A stretch of 5,351 bases of DNA from an uncultured Paracoccaceae bacterium (GCA_937927885.1 CALEZJ010000215.1:1-5351), one strand, 5' to 3'; numbered from the stretch's first letter, positions 1 to 5,351 are shown. Notes: generated by a model not told the origin, from the letters alone. Made by a program: numbers and translations.

Positions 1-2
1 GC

Positions 3-449
3 ATCGCGCCTGTTCGTCCGATGCGCGATGCGGGGGTGCGGGTGGGGCTGGGGGTAGATGGCTCGGCCTCGAACGACGCGGGCGATCTGATGGCCGAGGC
101 ACGGCAGGCAATGCTGATGCAGCGCGTCCTGCACGGGGCCGATGCGATGTCGGCTCGCGAGGCACTGGAAATTGCCACCCTGGGCGGGGCGACAATATTG
201 GGGCGCGCGGATCATCTGGGCTCGCTGGAAATCGGCAAGCGGGCCGATCTCGCGATCTGGGACCTGCGGGGCCTGCAGGCGGCAGGTAGCTGGGACCCGG
301 TTGCGGCACTGGTCCTGTGCGGCCCGCACCGGGTGCGGCACCTGATTGTCGAGGGTCGTCCGGTCGTTCGCGATTTCGCGCTGACGGGCCTTGATACCGA
401 CCGACTGGCCCAGCGCGCGCGCAGCGCGACCGCGCGGCTGATGGCATGA
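3..449 (+). CDS. 8-oxoguanine deaminase-like amidohydrolase, C-terminal part (5' truncated by window)
   Basis: The reading frame is open from the first bases (codons from position 3: IAPVRPMRDAG) and ends at TGA 447-449. Only the last ~148 residues are present, perhaps a third of a typical 450-residue protein, so the ATG at 21 is an internal methionine rather than the start. The segment GVRVGLGVDGSASND carries the Asp (codon 57-59) that in the amidohydrolase superfamily sits at the end of beta-strand 8 and binds or activates the metal-bound water. The SASND form, followed by LMAEARQAML, the AREALEIATLGGA helix and the closing beta-sandwich (GSLEIGKRADLAIWDL, HLIVEGRPVV), fits the 8-oxoguanine deaminase/AtzB-like branch. 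Such enzymes hydrolyse 8-oxoguanine to urate plus ammonia, or deaminate related amino-purines or triazines, in the cytoplasm. The upstream metal-binding HxH motif lies outside the window. Another deaminase of the same branch (guanine deaminase, hydroxyatrazine hydrolase) cannot be excluded. The gene converges with the 5'-nucleotidase. Confidence 0.82.
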   Translation: MAPVRPMRDAGVRVGLGVDGSASNDAGDLMAEARQAMLMQRVLHGADAMSAREALEIATLGGATILGRADHLGSLEIGKRADLAIWDLRGLQAAGSWDPVAALVLCGPHRVRHLIVEGRPVVRDFALTGLDTDRLAQRARSATARLMA

Positions 450-473
450 AAAAGCGGGCCCGTGCGGGCCCGC
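449..473 (-). terminator. Intrinsic terminator of the minus-strand 5'-nucleotidase
   Basis: A perfect 8 bp GC-only stem (454-461 GCGGGCCC with 466-473 GGGCCCGC, 4-base loop) is flanked by five A residues at 449-453. On the minus strand this reads as hairpin followed by TTTTT, 40 bases past the 5'-nucleotidase stop codon. On the plus strand no T run follows the hairpin, so it is a poor terminator for the deaminase gene, although the hairpin could still protect that transcript's 3' end. The A tract begins with the last base of the deaminase stop codon. Confidence 0.8.
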
Positions 474-512
474 CATCCCTGCGCCGGGCGGCGCCGGGTT
501 CTGTATTTTAGG

Positions 513-2132
513 TCAGCGACGGGTGATACGACCGTCGGTAAAGGGCGTGTAGGGCTGGTTGGCCTGCAGGTATTCGGCCAGCACGTCGGCCAGATCGGGG
601 CCAAAATCATAGGGGTTCACCGCGTTGTCGCGGAACCGTCGGAAACCGTCCCCCCCTGCGCGCATGAAGTCGTTCGACACCACGCCATAGAGTTCGTCAG
701 GCTGGATCGGCGCCCAGGCATCGCCGCCGACCAGCACCATCACGTCGCTGACCCGCGATCCTGCGGGCAACGCCGGATCGAACGTGTATTTAAGCCCCGC
801 CACCTGCGGGAAACGACCGGCGTTTTCCTCAAGCTGGCTGACACCATTTTCCAGTTCCGCCACGATATCAGCACCCGACAACTGGAAGGTCGACAGCGTG
901 TTCTGGAACGGCAACACCGCCAGGACCTCGCCCATGGTGATCGTGCCTTCGTCGATCGAGGCGCGAAGCCCGCCACCGTTCTGGATGGCGATGGTCACGC
1001 CCTGATTGGCCACGCGCGCCAGCATGGCATCGGCGACCAGGTTGCCCATCGAGCATTCCATCTGGCGGCAGACCGCGCGGTCACCCTCGATGGTGCCAGT
1101 GGATTCGGCCACCGGACGGTTGCGCAATTCCTCGATGGGTCCGGCAAGCCCCGCAACCCATTCGAGAATCTCGGGGTCAGGCGTGACCTCGGCATTGATC
1201 TCGATCGTGTCGCCGGTCGCATAAATCAGATTGCCCTCGTCATCGAGTTCCAGCACCAGATGGCCCAGCCAGCGACCATAGGCCCCCGCCTGCACCACCG
1301 GAACCATGCTGCCGCCCTCGGCATCAACCCAGGTCGGATAGGGGCCCTGACGGTTCGGGCTGGAGGCCGAAAGGAACGTGTGGCTGTGCCCGCCAATCAC
1401 TGCGGCGAGACCTGGAACGGCCGCCGCGATACGCTGGTCCGCGACGTAACCCACATGGGTCAGTGCAATGATCGGGGCGGCGCCCTGCGCCTGCAATTCG
1501 GCCACGGCGGCAGTCAGCGATTCGATCTCGTCGTTGAAGGCGATGGTCGGCCCGGGCGAGGACGTATCGACCGTGTCTGTTGCGAGCGCCGAAACGATCC
1601 CTACCCGCAGGTCACCCGTCTCGATGATCACATGAGGCGCGACGCGGCCCGCCACCAGGTTGTTTGCCGACACGTCGGTATTCGTCGACACGACGGGAAA
1701 GCTCACCGTGTCAAGGAACACGGCAAGCCCCTCGGGGCCGAGGTCGAACTCATGGTTGCCCACTGCCATGGCATCGATCCCGATACGCTCGAGCAATTCG
1801 GCTTCGACCCGTCCGCCGTAAGTCGTGTAGAAGAGCGAGCCCTGGCTGGCGTCACCTGCATCCAGAACCAGCACCGGATGCCCCTCGGCTTCGAGCGCGT
1901 CACGCATCTGGGTGATGAGGGTGAAGATGCGCGCCGCACCGCCAAAACACTTGCCCTCGGCCTCGTCGGTGGCCGAGCAGGTGGAATTGAACCGGTTGAT
2001 CGACTCGACGCGGCTGTGAAAGTCGTTGATGTGCAGGATATGCAACTGGGTGTCGGCAAAGCCGGGCAGCGCACCTGCGGCGAGCAGCGCGCTCGAGCCC
2101 AGCAAGGCCCTGAGGGTTTTCGAAAGGATCAT
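513..2132 (-). CDS. Secreted bifunctional metallophosphatase/5'-nucleotidase (UshA/NadN-like)
   Basis: This 539-residue protein has the two-domain layout of periplasmic 5'-nucleotidases, which dephosphorylate extracytoplasmic nucleotides so nucleosides can be taken up. Residues 1-26 form a Sec signal peptide (MILSKTLRALLG..., hydrophobic core, probable cleavage at GFA-DT). The N-terminal calcineurin-like domain (about 28-300) shows the dimetal site: NDFHSR (D37, H39), LDAGD (D94), GNHEFD (N126, H127), LTHVGY (H226) and GGHSH (H249, H251). The C-terminal domain (about 340-530) carries the substrate-binding elements: GNLVADAM (363-370), NGGGLRASI (R390), VLPFQNTL and AGGDGF (492-497), whose aromatic residue typically stacks on the base. 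C52/C62 and C355/C360 could form disulfides. The ATG start is supported by the signal peptide and by AGGGGAAA at 2138-2145, five bases upstream. Exact substrate (5'-nucleotides, NAD, UDP-sugars or 2',3'-cyclic nucleotides) cannot be read from sequence. The gene is monocistronic, with its own candidate promoter and terminator. Confidence 0.93.
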   Translation of the reverse strand: MILSKTLRALLGSSALLAAGALPGFADTQLHILHINDFHSRVESINRFNSTCSATDEAEGKCFGGAARIFTLITQMRDALEAEGHPVLVLDAGDASQGSLFYTTYGGRVEAELLERIGIDAMAVGNHEFDLGPEGLAVFLDTVSFPVVSTNTDVSANNLVAGRVAPHVIIETGDLRVGIVSALATDTVDTSSPGPTIAFNDEIESLTAAVAELQAQGAAPIIALTHVGYVADQRIAAAVPGLAAVIGGHSHTFLSASSPNRQGPYPTWVDAEGGSMVPVVQAGAYGRWLGHLVLELDDEGNLIYATGDTIEINAEVTPDPEILEWVAGLAGPIEELRNRPVAESTGTIEGDRAVCRQMECSMGNLVADAMLARVANQGVTIAIQNGGGLRASIDEGTITMGEVLAVLPFQNTLSTFQLSGADIVAELENGVSQLEENAGRFPQVAGLKYTFDPALPAGSRVSDVMVLVGGDAWAPIQPDELYGVVSNDFMRAGGDGFRRFRDNAVNPYDFGPDLADVLAEYLQANQPYTPFTDGRITRR

Positions 2133-2137
2133 TGCAG

Positions 2138-2145
2138 TTTCCCCT
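2138..2145 (-). promoter_or_regulatory. Ribosome binding site of the 5'-nucleotidase
   Basis: On the minus strand this reads AGGGGAAA, ending five bases before the ATG at 2130-2132. It is purine-rich and well placed, and it agrees with the start predicted from the signal peptide. Confidence 0.6.
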
Positions 2146-2165
2146 GTTGGTTTTCCGAATGGTCA

Positions 2166-2194
2166 AGAATTGCGCGCCTGACCGCGAGAGTCAA
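2166..2194 (-). promoter_or_regulatory. Candidate sigma-70-type promoter of the 5'-nucleotidase
   Basis: On the minus strand TTGACT (2189-2194, five of six bases of the -35 consensus) is followed by a 17-base spacer and AATTCT (2166-2171, three of six bases of the -10 consensus). It would start transcription about 25 bases before the ATG, leaving a short leader that holds the ribosome binding site. The weak -10 is ordinary for GC-rich alphaproteobacteria, but chance similarity remains possible. Confidence 0.4.
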
Positions 2195-2295
2195 AGGCCT
2201 TGCATGGTCCTGCCAAGCTCGGGTGACGGCAGCATGACAGCACGCCGCCCGGCAGGGGCATTGACCAGATGGCGCGGTTTGGGCATGAGCGGAGC

Positions 2296-2634
2296 ATGCT
2301 GGTATTCAAGATCTTCCGCCGGTCCGAATGGGACCACCTCCGGACCACGGGCCGAACCCTTGGCGCCCCCATCGACCTGATCGACGGGTATATCCACTTG
2401 TCGACCGCGCAGCAGGTGGCTGAAACCGCCGCCCGTCATTTCGTGGGGCAAAGCGATCTGGTTCTGGTGGCGCTGGACTCCTACGACCTGGGCACCGCCC
2501 TGAAATGGGAACCCTCGCGCGGCGGGGCCTTGTTCCCGCACCTCTACCGCGAAATGGTCATGGCAGACGTGGTCTGGGACAAGTCGCTGCCATTGGGTGC
2601 TGCCGGGCACATCTTCCCTGAGGGGGTGATCTGA
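2296..2634 (+). CDS. DUF952 family protein
   Basis: This small cytoplasmic protein of 112 residues has no signal peptide or membrane segment. The conserved blocks I recognise from DUF952 are the opening [15 protein letters not shown], then [27 protein letters not shown] with its His-Leu-Ser core, LVLVALD, and [18 protein letters not shown] near the C-terminus. The biochemical function is not established. From memory the family has been grouped with ADP-ribosyltransferase-like folds, which I cannot confirm here. The start is chosen at 2296 because family members begin at this MLxxKIFR block. An in-frame ATG at 2269 would add nine residues (MARFGHERS) and has AGGGG at 2254-2258 ten bases upstream, a better placed ribosome binding site, so the longer form is a real alternative. 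The stop overlaps the pyrD start (TGATG), which suggests co-transcription and translational coupling. Confidence 0.85.
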   Translation: MLVFKIFRRSEWDHLRTTGRTLGAPIDLIDGYIHLSTAQQVAETAARHFVGQSDLVLVALDSYDLGTALKWEPSRGGALFPHLYREMVMADVVWDKSLPLGAAGHIFPEGVI

Positions 2635-3686
2635 TGCTGGAAACCTTTGGCCTCTGGGCTTTGCACCGGCTGAACCCCGAACGCGCGCACGGTCTGGCGC
2701 TGAGGGCGCTTTGTCTGGGGCTTGTACCGCTGCCCGGTGTGGTCACTTCGCCCCGGTTGCGGGTGTCGCTGGCGGGGCTCGGTCTGCCTAATCCGGTAGG
2801 GCTGGCGGCGGGTTTCGACAAGAACGCCGTCGCACTGGCGCCGTTGGCGCGGGCGGGCTTTGGCTTTGTCGAGGTCGGCGCCGCCACCCCGCGCCCGCAG
2901 CCAGGCAATCCGCAGCCGCGCCTGTTTCGGCTGACCGAGGATCGTGCGGTCATCAACCGGTTCGGGTTCAACAACGACGGGGCCGAGGCAATTGCCGCCC
3001 GACTGGCGCGTCGTCCGGCAGGAACAATCGTGGGCCTGAACCTAGGGGCCAACAAGGACAGCGCAGACCGGGCCGAGGATTTCGCCACCGTGCTGCGCCT
3101 GGCCGGGACGCATGTCGACTTCGCCACGGTGAATGTCTCGTCACCCAACACCGAGAAACTGCGCGAGTTGCAAGGCCCCGAGGCACTGCGTCGCCTGCTT
3201 CAGGGCGTGATGGCAGCGCGTGACAGCTTGCCCCGACGCATTCCGATCTTTCTGAAGATCGCGCCGGATCTGACCTCGTCCGAATTGTCAGATCTTTGTG
3301 GCGTGGTGCTGGAGAGCGGGCTGGATGCGATCATCGCCACCAACACTACTCTGGAGCGCCAAGGTCTGAAAAGTGCGGACGCAGGACAGGCGGGGGGGCT
3401 ATCTGGCGCGCCATTGTTCGAAAAGTCTACCCGCGTCCTGGCCCAGGTCTCGCGTTTGACGGGCGGTCGATTGCCTTTGCTCGGGGTCGGCGGGATCGAC
3501 AGTGTCGAGAGCGCCTATGAAAAGATCCGCGCAGGAGCGACCGCGGTTCAGCTCTATTCGGCGCTGACCTATCAGGGTCTCTCGCTGGCCGGGCGCATCG
3601 CGCAGGGTCTAGATGCATGCCTGGAACGCGACGGGTTCGCCAACGTGACCGAAGCGGTAGGCACCGGGCGGGACCGGTGGTTGTAA
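2634..3686 (+). CDS. pyrD: Dihydroorotate dehydrogenase (quinone), class 2
   Basis: This FMN enzyme oxidises dihydroorotate to orotate in de novo pyrimidine synthesis and passes electrons to membrane quinone. The 350-residue length matches the class 2 family. Residues 1-40 ([22 protein letters not shown]) form the amphipathic N-terminal helices that class 2 enzymes use for membrane association and quinone access. The barrel follows with [13 protein letters not shown] (53-65, FMN/substrate lysine K63), [31 protein letters not shown] (107-115), [16 protein letters not shown] (167-173, with the catalytic-base Ser that distinguishes class 2 from the Cys of class 1), FLKIAPDLT (206-214, Lys), ATNTT (235-239), GGLSG (254-258), GVGGI (284-288) and [10 protein letters not shown] (306-315, phosphate-binding region of FMN). 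All expected blocks are intact. The ATG overlaps the DUF952 stop by one base, and GAGGGGGT just upstream is a strong ribosome binding site. No clear terminator follows. Confidence 0.97.
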   Translation: MLETFGLWALHRLNPERAHGLALRALCLGLVPLPGVVTSPRLRVSLAGLGLPNPVGLAAGFDKNAVALAPLARAGFGFVEVGAATPRPQPGNPQPRLFRLTEDRAVINRFGFNNDGAEAIAARLARRPAGTIVGLNLGANKDSADRAEDFATVLRLAGTHVDFATVNVSSPNTEKLRELQGPEALRRLLQGVMAARDSLPRRIPIFLKIAPDLTSSELSDLCGVVLESGLDAIIATNTTLERQGLKSADAGQAGGLSGAPLFEKSTRVLAQVSRLTGGRLPLLGVGGIDSVESAYEKIRAGATAVQLYSALTYQGLSLAGRIAQGLDACLERDGFANVTEAVGTGRDRWL

Positions 3687-3693
3687 CGGCTTG

Positions 3694-3727
3694 GAGAAAC
3701 AAACCGCGGGCATAGATCAGCCGGCGG
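3694..3727 (-). terminator. Weak candidate terminator of the lytic transglycosylase
   Basis: On the minus strand, arms at 3721-3727 and 3704-3710 can form a seven-pair stem with one C-C mismatch and a ten-base loop, followed by TTTGTTTCT. The upstream arm lies in the last codons of the gene and its stop codon lies in the loop. The imperfect stem and interrupted T run make this tentative. Confidence 0.25.
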
Positions 3728-4577
3728 CCCTGACCGCGCGGATGGCAAAGACACAGGGATCGGTCGGCAATTCGGGCAAAGTCGCGCAGAGCCCGCGTGC
3801 TACCTGCCAGGCGCTGATCACGCGGGGCACATAGTCGCGTGTCTCGGCAAAAGGCGGCACACCGCCGTTGCGCCGCACAGCGCCCTCGCCGGCGTTATAG
3901 CCGGCCAGTGCCAGCACCACATCCCCGCCGAACTCGCCCAGAAGCCAGTCAAGATAGGCCACTCCGCCGCGGATATTCTGCCCCGGGTCCATCACATCGG
4001 CCACGCCAAAACGCTGCGCCGTGGCGGGGATCAGTTGCATCAGTCCCTGTGCCCCGGCATGGCTGACCGCGCGCGCCCTCCCCGCCGATTCTACCGCGAT
4101 CACCGCCAGCACCAATGCCGGAGACACCCGCGTGCCGACCGTGGCCATGAGGATCTGAGGCCCGTGGCTGGCAGCGATGTCCTGCAGATGCTGCACCCCC
4201 GGCTGTGGCACCCGCGCACCTTCGGGAGCCTCGCGCAGCGCCGCCTGGGCTGCTAGAAACCGTCCTTCGCCCTGCCCCAGACCGGCCGGAACCCGGGTCC
4301 AGAACCAGTCAAACCGCGCGCCTTCGACCGCAGGCTGCCCAGAGGGCGCTGCAACCGGGGCGCGAGGAGCGAGCGGGGCGGCGGGCGCAAGACGGCGGGC
4401 CTGTTCCTCGGGGTCGATCTGCACAGTGATGCGACGCCCCGCAGCGCTGCCCTCGGGCACGCTGACACCAATGCGGCGAAAGGTAAAATCTGCGCCTTGC
4501 GCGAATGCGGCACCCCCGGCAACCGCGACAACGGTCGCCGCATACAGGGCGAAACGGGTGGTCAGGCTGCTCGGCAT
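3717..4577 (-). CDS. Exported lytic transglycosylase, SLT (GH23-like) domain
   Basis: Enzymes of this family cleave the MurNAc-GlcNAc bond of peptidoglycan, forming 1,6-anhydro-muropeptides in the periplasm. With the ATG at 4575-4577 the protein has 286 residues. Residues 1-26 form a signal peptide (MPSSLTTRFALYAATVVAVAGGAAFA, cleavage probably AFA-QG). A low-complexity Ala/Pro stretch (about 64-83) is a probable linker. The catalytic domain (about 130-262) shows AVIAVESAG with the catalytic Glu at residue 163, then AGAQGLMQLIPATAQRFGV (176-194) and ALAGYNAGEGAV (223-234), the three hallmark SLT motifs. Two Cys near the C-terminus (264, 275) could form a disulfide. The frame stays open upstream to a TTG at 4628 and includes a GTG at 4601. 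I prefer the ATG because it places a standard signal peptide at the N-terminus, although its ribosome binding site (CCGGGG) is poor. No lipobox is visible. It is divergent from the pilin-like gene, so a role in inserting a surface structure is possible but only positional. Confidence 0.9.
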   Translation of the reverse strand: MPSSLTTRFALYAATVVAVAGGAAFAQGADFTFRRIGVSVPEGSAAGRRITVQIDPEEQARRLAPAAPLAPRAPVAAPSGQPAVEGARFDWFWTRVPAGLGQGEGRFLAAQAALREAPEGARVPQPGVQHLQDIAASHGPQILMATVGTRVSPALVLAVIAVESAGRARAVSHAGAQGLMQLIPATAQRFGVADVMDPGQNIRGGVAYLDWLLGEFGGDVVLALAGYNAGEGAVRRNGGVPPFAETRDYVPRVISAWQVARGLCATLPELPTDPCVFAIRAVRAAG

Positions 4578-4603
4578 GGCCCCGGAATGATTTTTTCTCA
4601 CTC

Positions 4604-4627
4604 TGCCAGAGATTGCGCCCCCTGGCA
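4604..4627. repeat. Short inverted repeat upstream of the lytic transglycosylase
   Basis: TGCCAG (4604-4609) and CTGGCA (4622-4627) form a perfect 6 bp inverted repeat with a 12-base spacer, 27 bases before the chosen transglycosylase ATG. It could be an operator half-site pair or a leader hairpin. At this length it may also be chance. No convincing -35/-10 pair was found for either gene in the 213-base divergent region 4578-4790. Confidence 0.25.
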
Positions 4628-4772
4628 AACACTGCCGTGTCGCCCCGGTATTTCCACGCCTTCACCTTGATTGACCCAGCCCGCGCCGAATTCGCGCCAC
4701 GCTTGGGCATCACACAGCGGGGGACCGCAGCGAACCCCACCAAAACCATCGGATGCAGCGGTTCTTTACTAG

Positions 4773-4783
4773 CAACCTGGAGA
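4773..4783 (+). promoter_or_regulatory. Ribosome binding site of the first pilin-like gene (conserved in the second copy)
   Basis: CAACCTGGAGA contains GGAG at 4779-4782, eight bases before the ATG at 4791. The identical 11 bases recur at 5296-5306 before the second copy, so the leader as well as the coding start is shared. Confidence 0.75.
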
Positions 4784-4790
4784 GAAAACC

Positions 4791-5003
4791 ATGAACCTGA
4801 ATTCCATGATCAAGACCTTTGCCGCCAACGAATCCGGCGCCGTGACCGTTGACTGGGTCGTGCTGACCGCCGCAATCGTGGGCCTCGGCCTCGCCGTGAT
4901 CACCTCGGTGCGTTCGGGCGTCGGCACCCTGGGCACCAATATCTCGAACTCGCTGAGTTCGGCCTCGGTCGCCTCGCTGGGCACCCTGGGTGTCTCGCAG
5001 TAA
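4791..5003 (+). CDS. Flp-like type IVb prepilin / small pilin-like protein
   Basis: This 70-residue protein has a short polar N-terminus (MNLNSMIKTFAANESG, 16 residues) followed by one hydrophobic helix (AVTVDWVVLTAAIVGLGLAVITSV, 17-40) and a small Ser/Gly/Ala-rich tail. That is the layout of Flp/type IVb prepilins: a charged leader ending in Gly, prepilin-peptidase cleavage before Ala17, then a hydrophobic core that both anchors and polymerises. In classical Flp pilins mature positions 5-6 are Glu-Tyr. Here they are Asp21-Trp22. The predicted mature form has 54 residues, in the Flp size range. The tail holds GTLG twice (45-48, 64-67), encoded by an 11-base direct repeat (4923-4933, 4980-4990). 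A strong ribosome binding site precedes it and an intrinsic terminator follows, so it appears monocistronic. A second copy begins at 5313. No tad/cpa assembly genes are visible. It could instead be a non-pilus membrane peptide of the same family. The gene call is firm and the function is moderately supported. Confidence 0.8.
   Translation: MNLNSMIKTFAANESGAVTVDWVVLTAAIVGLGLAVITSVRSGVGTLGTNISNSLSSASVASLGTLGVSQ
4809..4829 (+). repeat. Direct repeat, copy 1, in the N-terminal coding region of the pilin-like gene
   Basis: These 21 bases, coding for IKTFAAN, are identical to 5331-5351 in the second gene at the window end. The identity stops there only because the sequence ends, so the true repeat may be longer. 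It marks a gene duplication. Confidence 0.85.
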
Positions 5004-5026
5004 GACGACGCCGCTGCCAAGTCAAA

Positions 5027-5061
5027 ACGGCCGTCCCGCAAGGGGCGGCCGTCGGTTTTTT
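5027..5061 (+). terminator. Strong intrinsic terminator after the first pilin-like gene
   Basis: Arms at 5027-5037 and 5042-5052 form an 11 bp stem with a single T-G wobble (5034/5045), closed by a GCAA tetraloop of the stable GNRA type. After three bases (CGG) comes a run of six T (5056-5061). It lies 23 bases past the stop codon. It should end most transcripts from the first pilin-like gene before they reach the second, and the stable 3' hairpin may also lengthen mRNA life. Confidence 0.92.
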
Positions 5062-5312
5062 CCGCCAATCCCGGCGCCGTTTCGGATTTGGCAACGACAA
5101 GTTCGCACCGCGGTGACTACGCTTCATGCCGCATCAATCCCTGAAAACACACCGTTTCCGCCGCAATTGTGCCCGATTCGCCCCACGATTCCGCTTTGAA
5201 TCAGGCGGAAAAGCATGGGGCCAAGTCGGAGAGCGGATCAAACCCCCCTCAACAGCCCTTCTCCTGGTTGGCGCGAGACCGGACGGACACCAACTCAACC
5301 TGGAGACTGCAC
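5062..5312. other. Intergenic region between the two pilin-like genes
   Basis: No credible gene lies in these 251 bases. The strong terminator just upstream implies that the second gene needs its own promoter here, but I find no convincing -35/-10 or -24/-12 pair. An 8-base inverted repeat is present: TTTCCGCC at 5155-5162 and GGCGGAAA at 5204-5211. The second arm can alternatively pair with TTCCGC at 5189-5194 over a 10-base loop, and TTTCCGCC also occurs at 5059-5066 at the end of the terminator. This could be a protein-binding site or alternative leader structures, or chance in GC-rich DNA. Confidence 0.4.
5296..5306 (+). promoter_or_regulatory. Ribosome binding site of the second pilin-like gene
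   Basis: CAACCTGGAGA is identical to the site before the first copy. GGAG (5302-5305) lies seven bases before the ATG at 5313, which fixes that ATG as the start. Confidence 0.75.
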
Positions 5313-5351
5313 ATGACCTTTCTGAACCAGATCAAGACCTTTGCCGCCAAC
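5313..5351 (+). CDS. Second pilin-like gene, N-terminal fragment (3' truncated by window)
   Basis: Only 13 codons are present (MTFLNQIKTFAAN). They match the first pilin-like protein at the same distance from the start: residues 7-13 are identical, and the DNA for those seven residues is identical base for base, while the first six codons differ. Together with the shared ribosome binding site this supports a tandem paralogue in the same orientation. The hydrophobic core and the expected prepilin cleavage site lie beyond the window, so whether the Asp-Trp pair is kept cannot be seen. Confidence 0.75.
   Translation, partial: MTFLNQIKTFAAN

Noticed and set aside
462..2237. A 591-codon open frame on the plus strand, antisense to almost the whole 5'-nucleotidase.
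   Set aside because: It lies opposite a gene with full family motifs. The translation is rich in His, Arg and Gly without recognisable domains, as expected for an antisense shadow frame in GC-rich DNA, and it has no convincing ribosome binding site.
2191..2610. A minus-strand open frame of 139 codons opposite the DUF952 gene.
   Set aside because: It is antisense to a conserved protein, covers the divergent promoter region, and shows no motif or ribosome binding site.
2558..3151. A minus-strand open frame of 197 codons opposite pyrD.
   Set aside because: It is a low-complexity Arg/Ser/Pro/Ala translation across a highly conserved enzyme gene, so a compositional shadow.
4177..4590. A plus-strand open frame of 137 codons opposite the lytic transglycosylase N-terminal half.
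   Set aside because: It mirrors the Ala/Pro-rich linker of the real gene, has a biased Arg/Ala/Pro composition and no initiation signal.
4578..4628. An N-terminal extension of the lytic transglycosylase starting at TTG 4628 or GTG 4601.
   Set aside because: The TTG form would put 17 polar residues ahead of a standard signal peptide. The GTG form is possible (MRKNHSGA...) but has no visible ribosome binding site, so the ATG at 4577 was preferred.
4505..4852. A plus-strand open frame of 115 codons over the divergent region and the pilin-like start.
   Set aside because: It runs out of frame into the well-supported pilin-like gene and resembles no protein I know.
5087..5104. A sigma-54-like sequence (TGGCA ... 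TTCGC) upstream of the second pilin-like gene.
   Set aside because: The spacing between the GG and GC elements is about 13 bases instead of the required 10, so it does not fit a -24/-12 promoter.
4990..5199. A plus-strand open frame of 69 codons crossing the terminator and the intergenic region.
   Set aside because: It starts inside the pilin-like gene, passes through a strong intrinsic terminator and has no ribosome binding site.

Overview
The window is a GC-rich chromosomal segment with compact gene spacing. Its gene content (8-oxoguanine deaminase, a periplasmic 5'-nucleotidase, DUF952 coupled to class 2 pyrD, an SLT-type lytic transglycosylase, and small proteins with an ESGAVTVDWVVLTAAIVGLG core) is what I would expect from an alphaproteobacterium, most likely of the Rhodobacteraceae/Roseobacter group. 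That placement is inference from protein resemblance and base composition, not from a search.

Layout. Positions 1-449 (+) hold the C-terminal part of an amidohydrolase, probably 8-oxoguanine deaminase. It converges with a minus-strand secreted metallophosphatase/5'-nucleotidase (513-2132). The two are separated only by a hairpin terminator (449-473) that reads as a terminator on the minus strand. A divergent intergenic region of about 160 bp (2133-2295) carries a plausible sigma-70-like promoter for the 5'-nucleotidase. It is followed on the plus strand by a DUF952 protein (2296-2634) and pyrD (2634-3686), joined by a TGATG stop/start overlap. pyrD converges with a minus-strand exported lytic transglycosylase (3717-4577), with only 30 bp between the stop codons.

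The last 800 bases are the most interesting part. Divergent from the transglycosylase lies a 70-residue Flp-like prepilin (4791-5003) with its own strong intrinsic terminator (5027-5061). After a 251 bp gap, a second gene begins at 5313 with nearly the same ribosome binding site and N-terminus, and it is cut by the window end. This looks like a tandem family of small pilin-like proteins in which the canonical Flp 'Glu5-Tyr6' pair is replaced by Asp-Trp.

Functional links. The deaminase, the 5'-nucleotidase and dihydroorotate dehydrogenase all belong to nucleobase/nucleotide metabolism, but they sit in separate transcription units, so a shared pathway is only suggested. The lytic transglycosylase next to pilin-like genes could help a surface structure pass the peptidoglycan. 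That is inference from position only. I see no rRNA, tRNA, CRISPR array, insertion sequence or phage gene.
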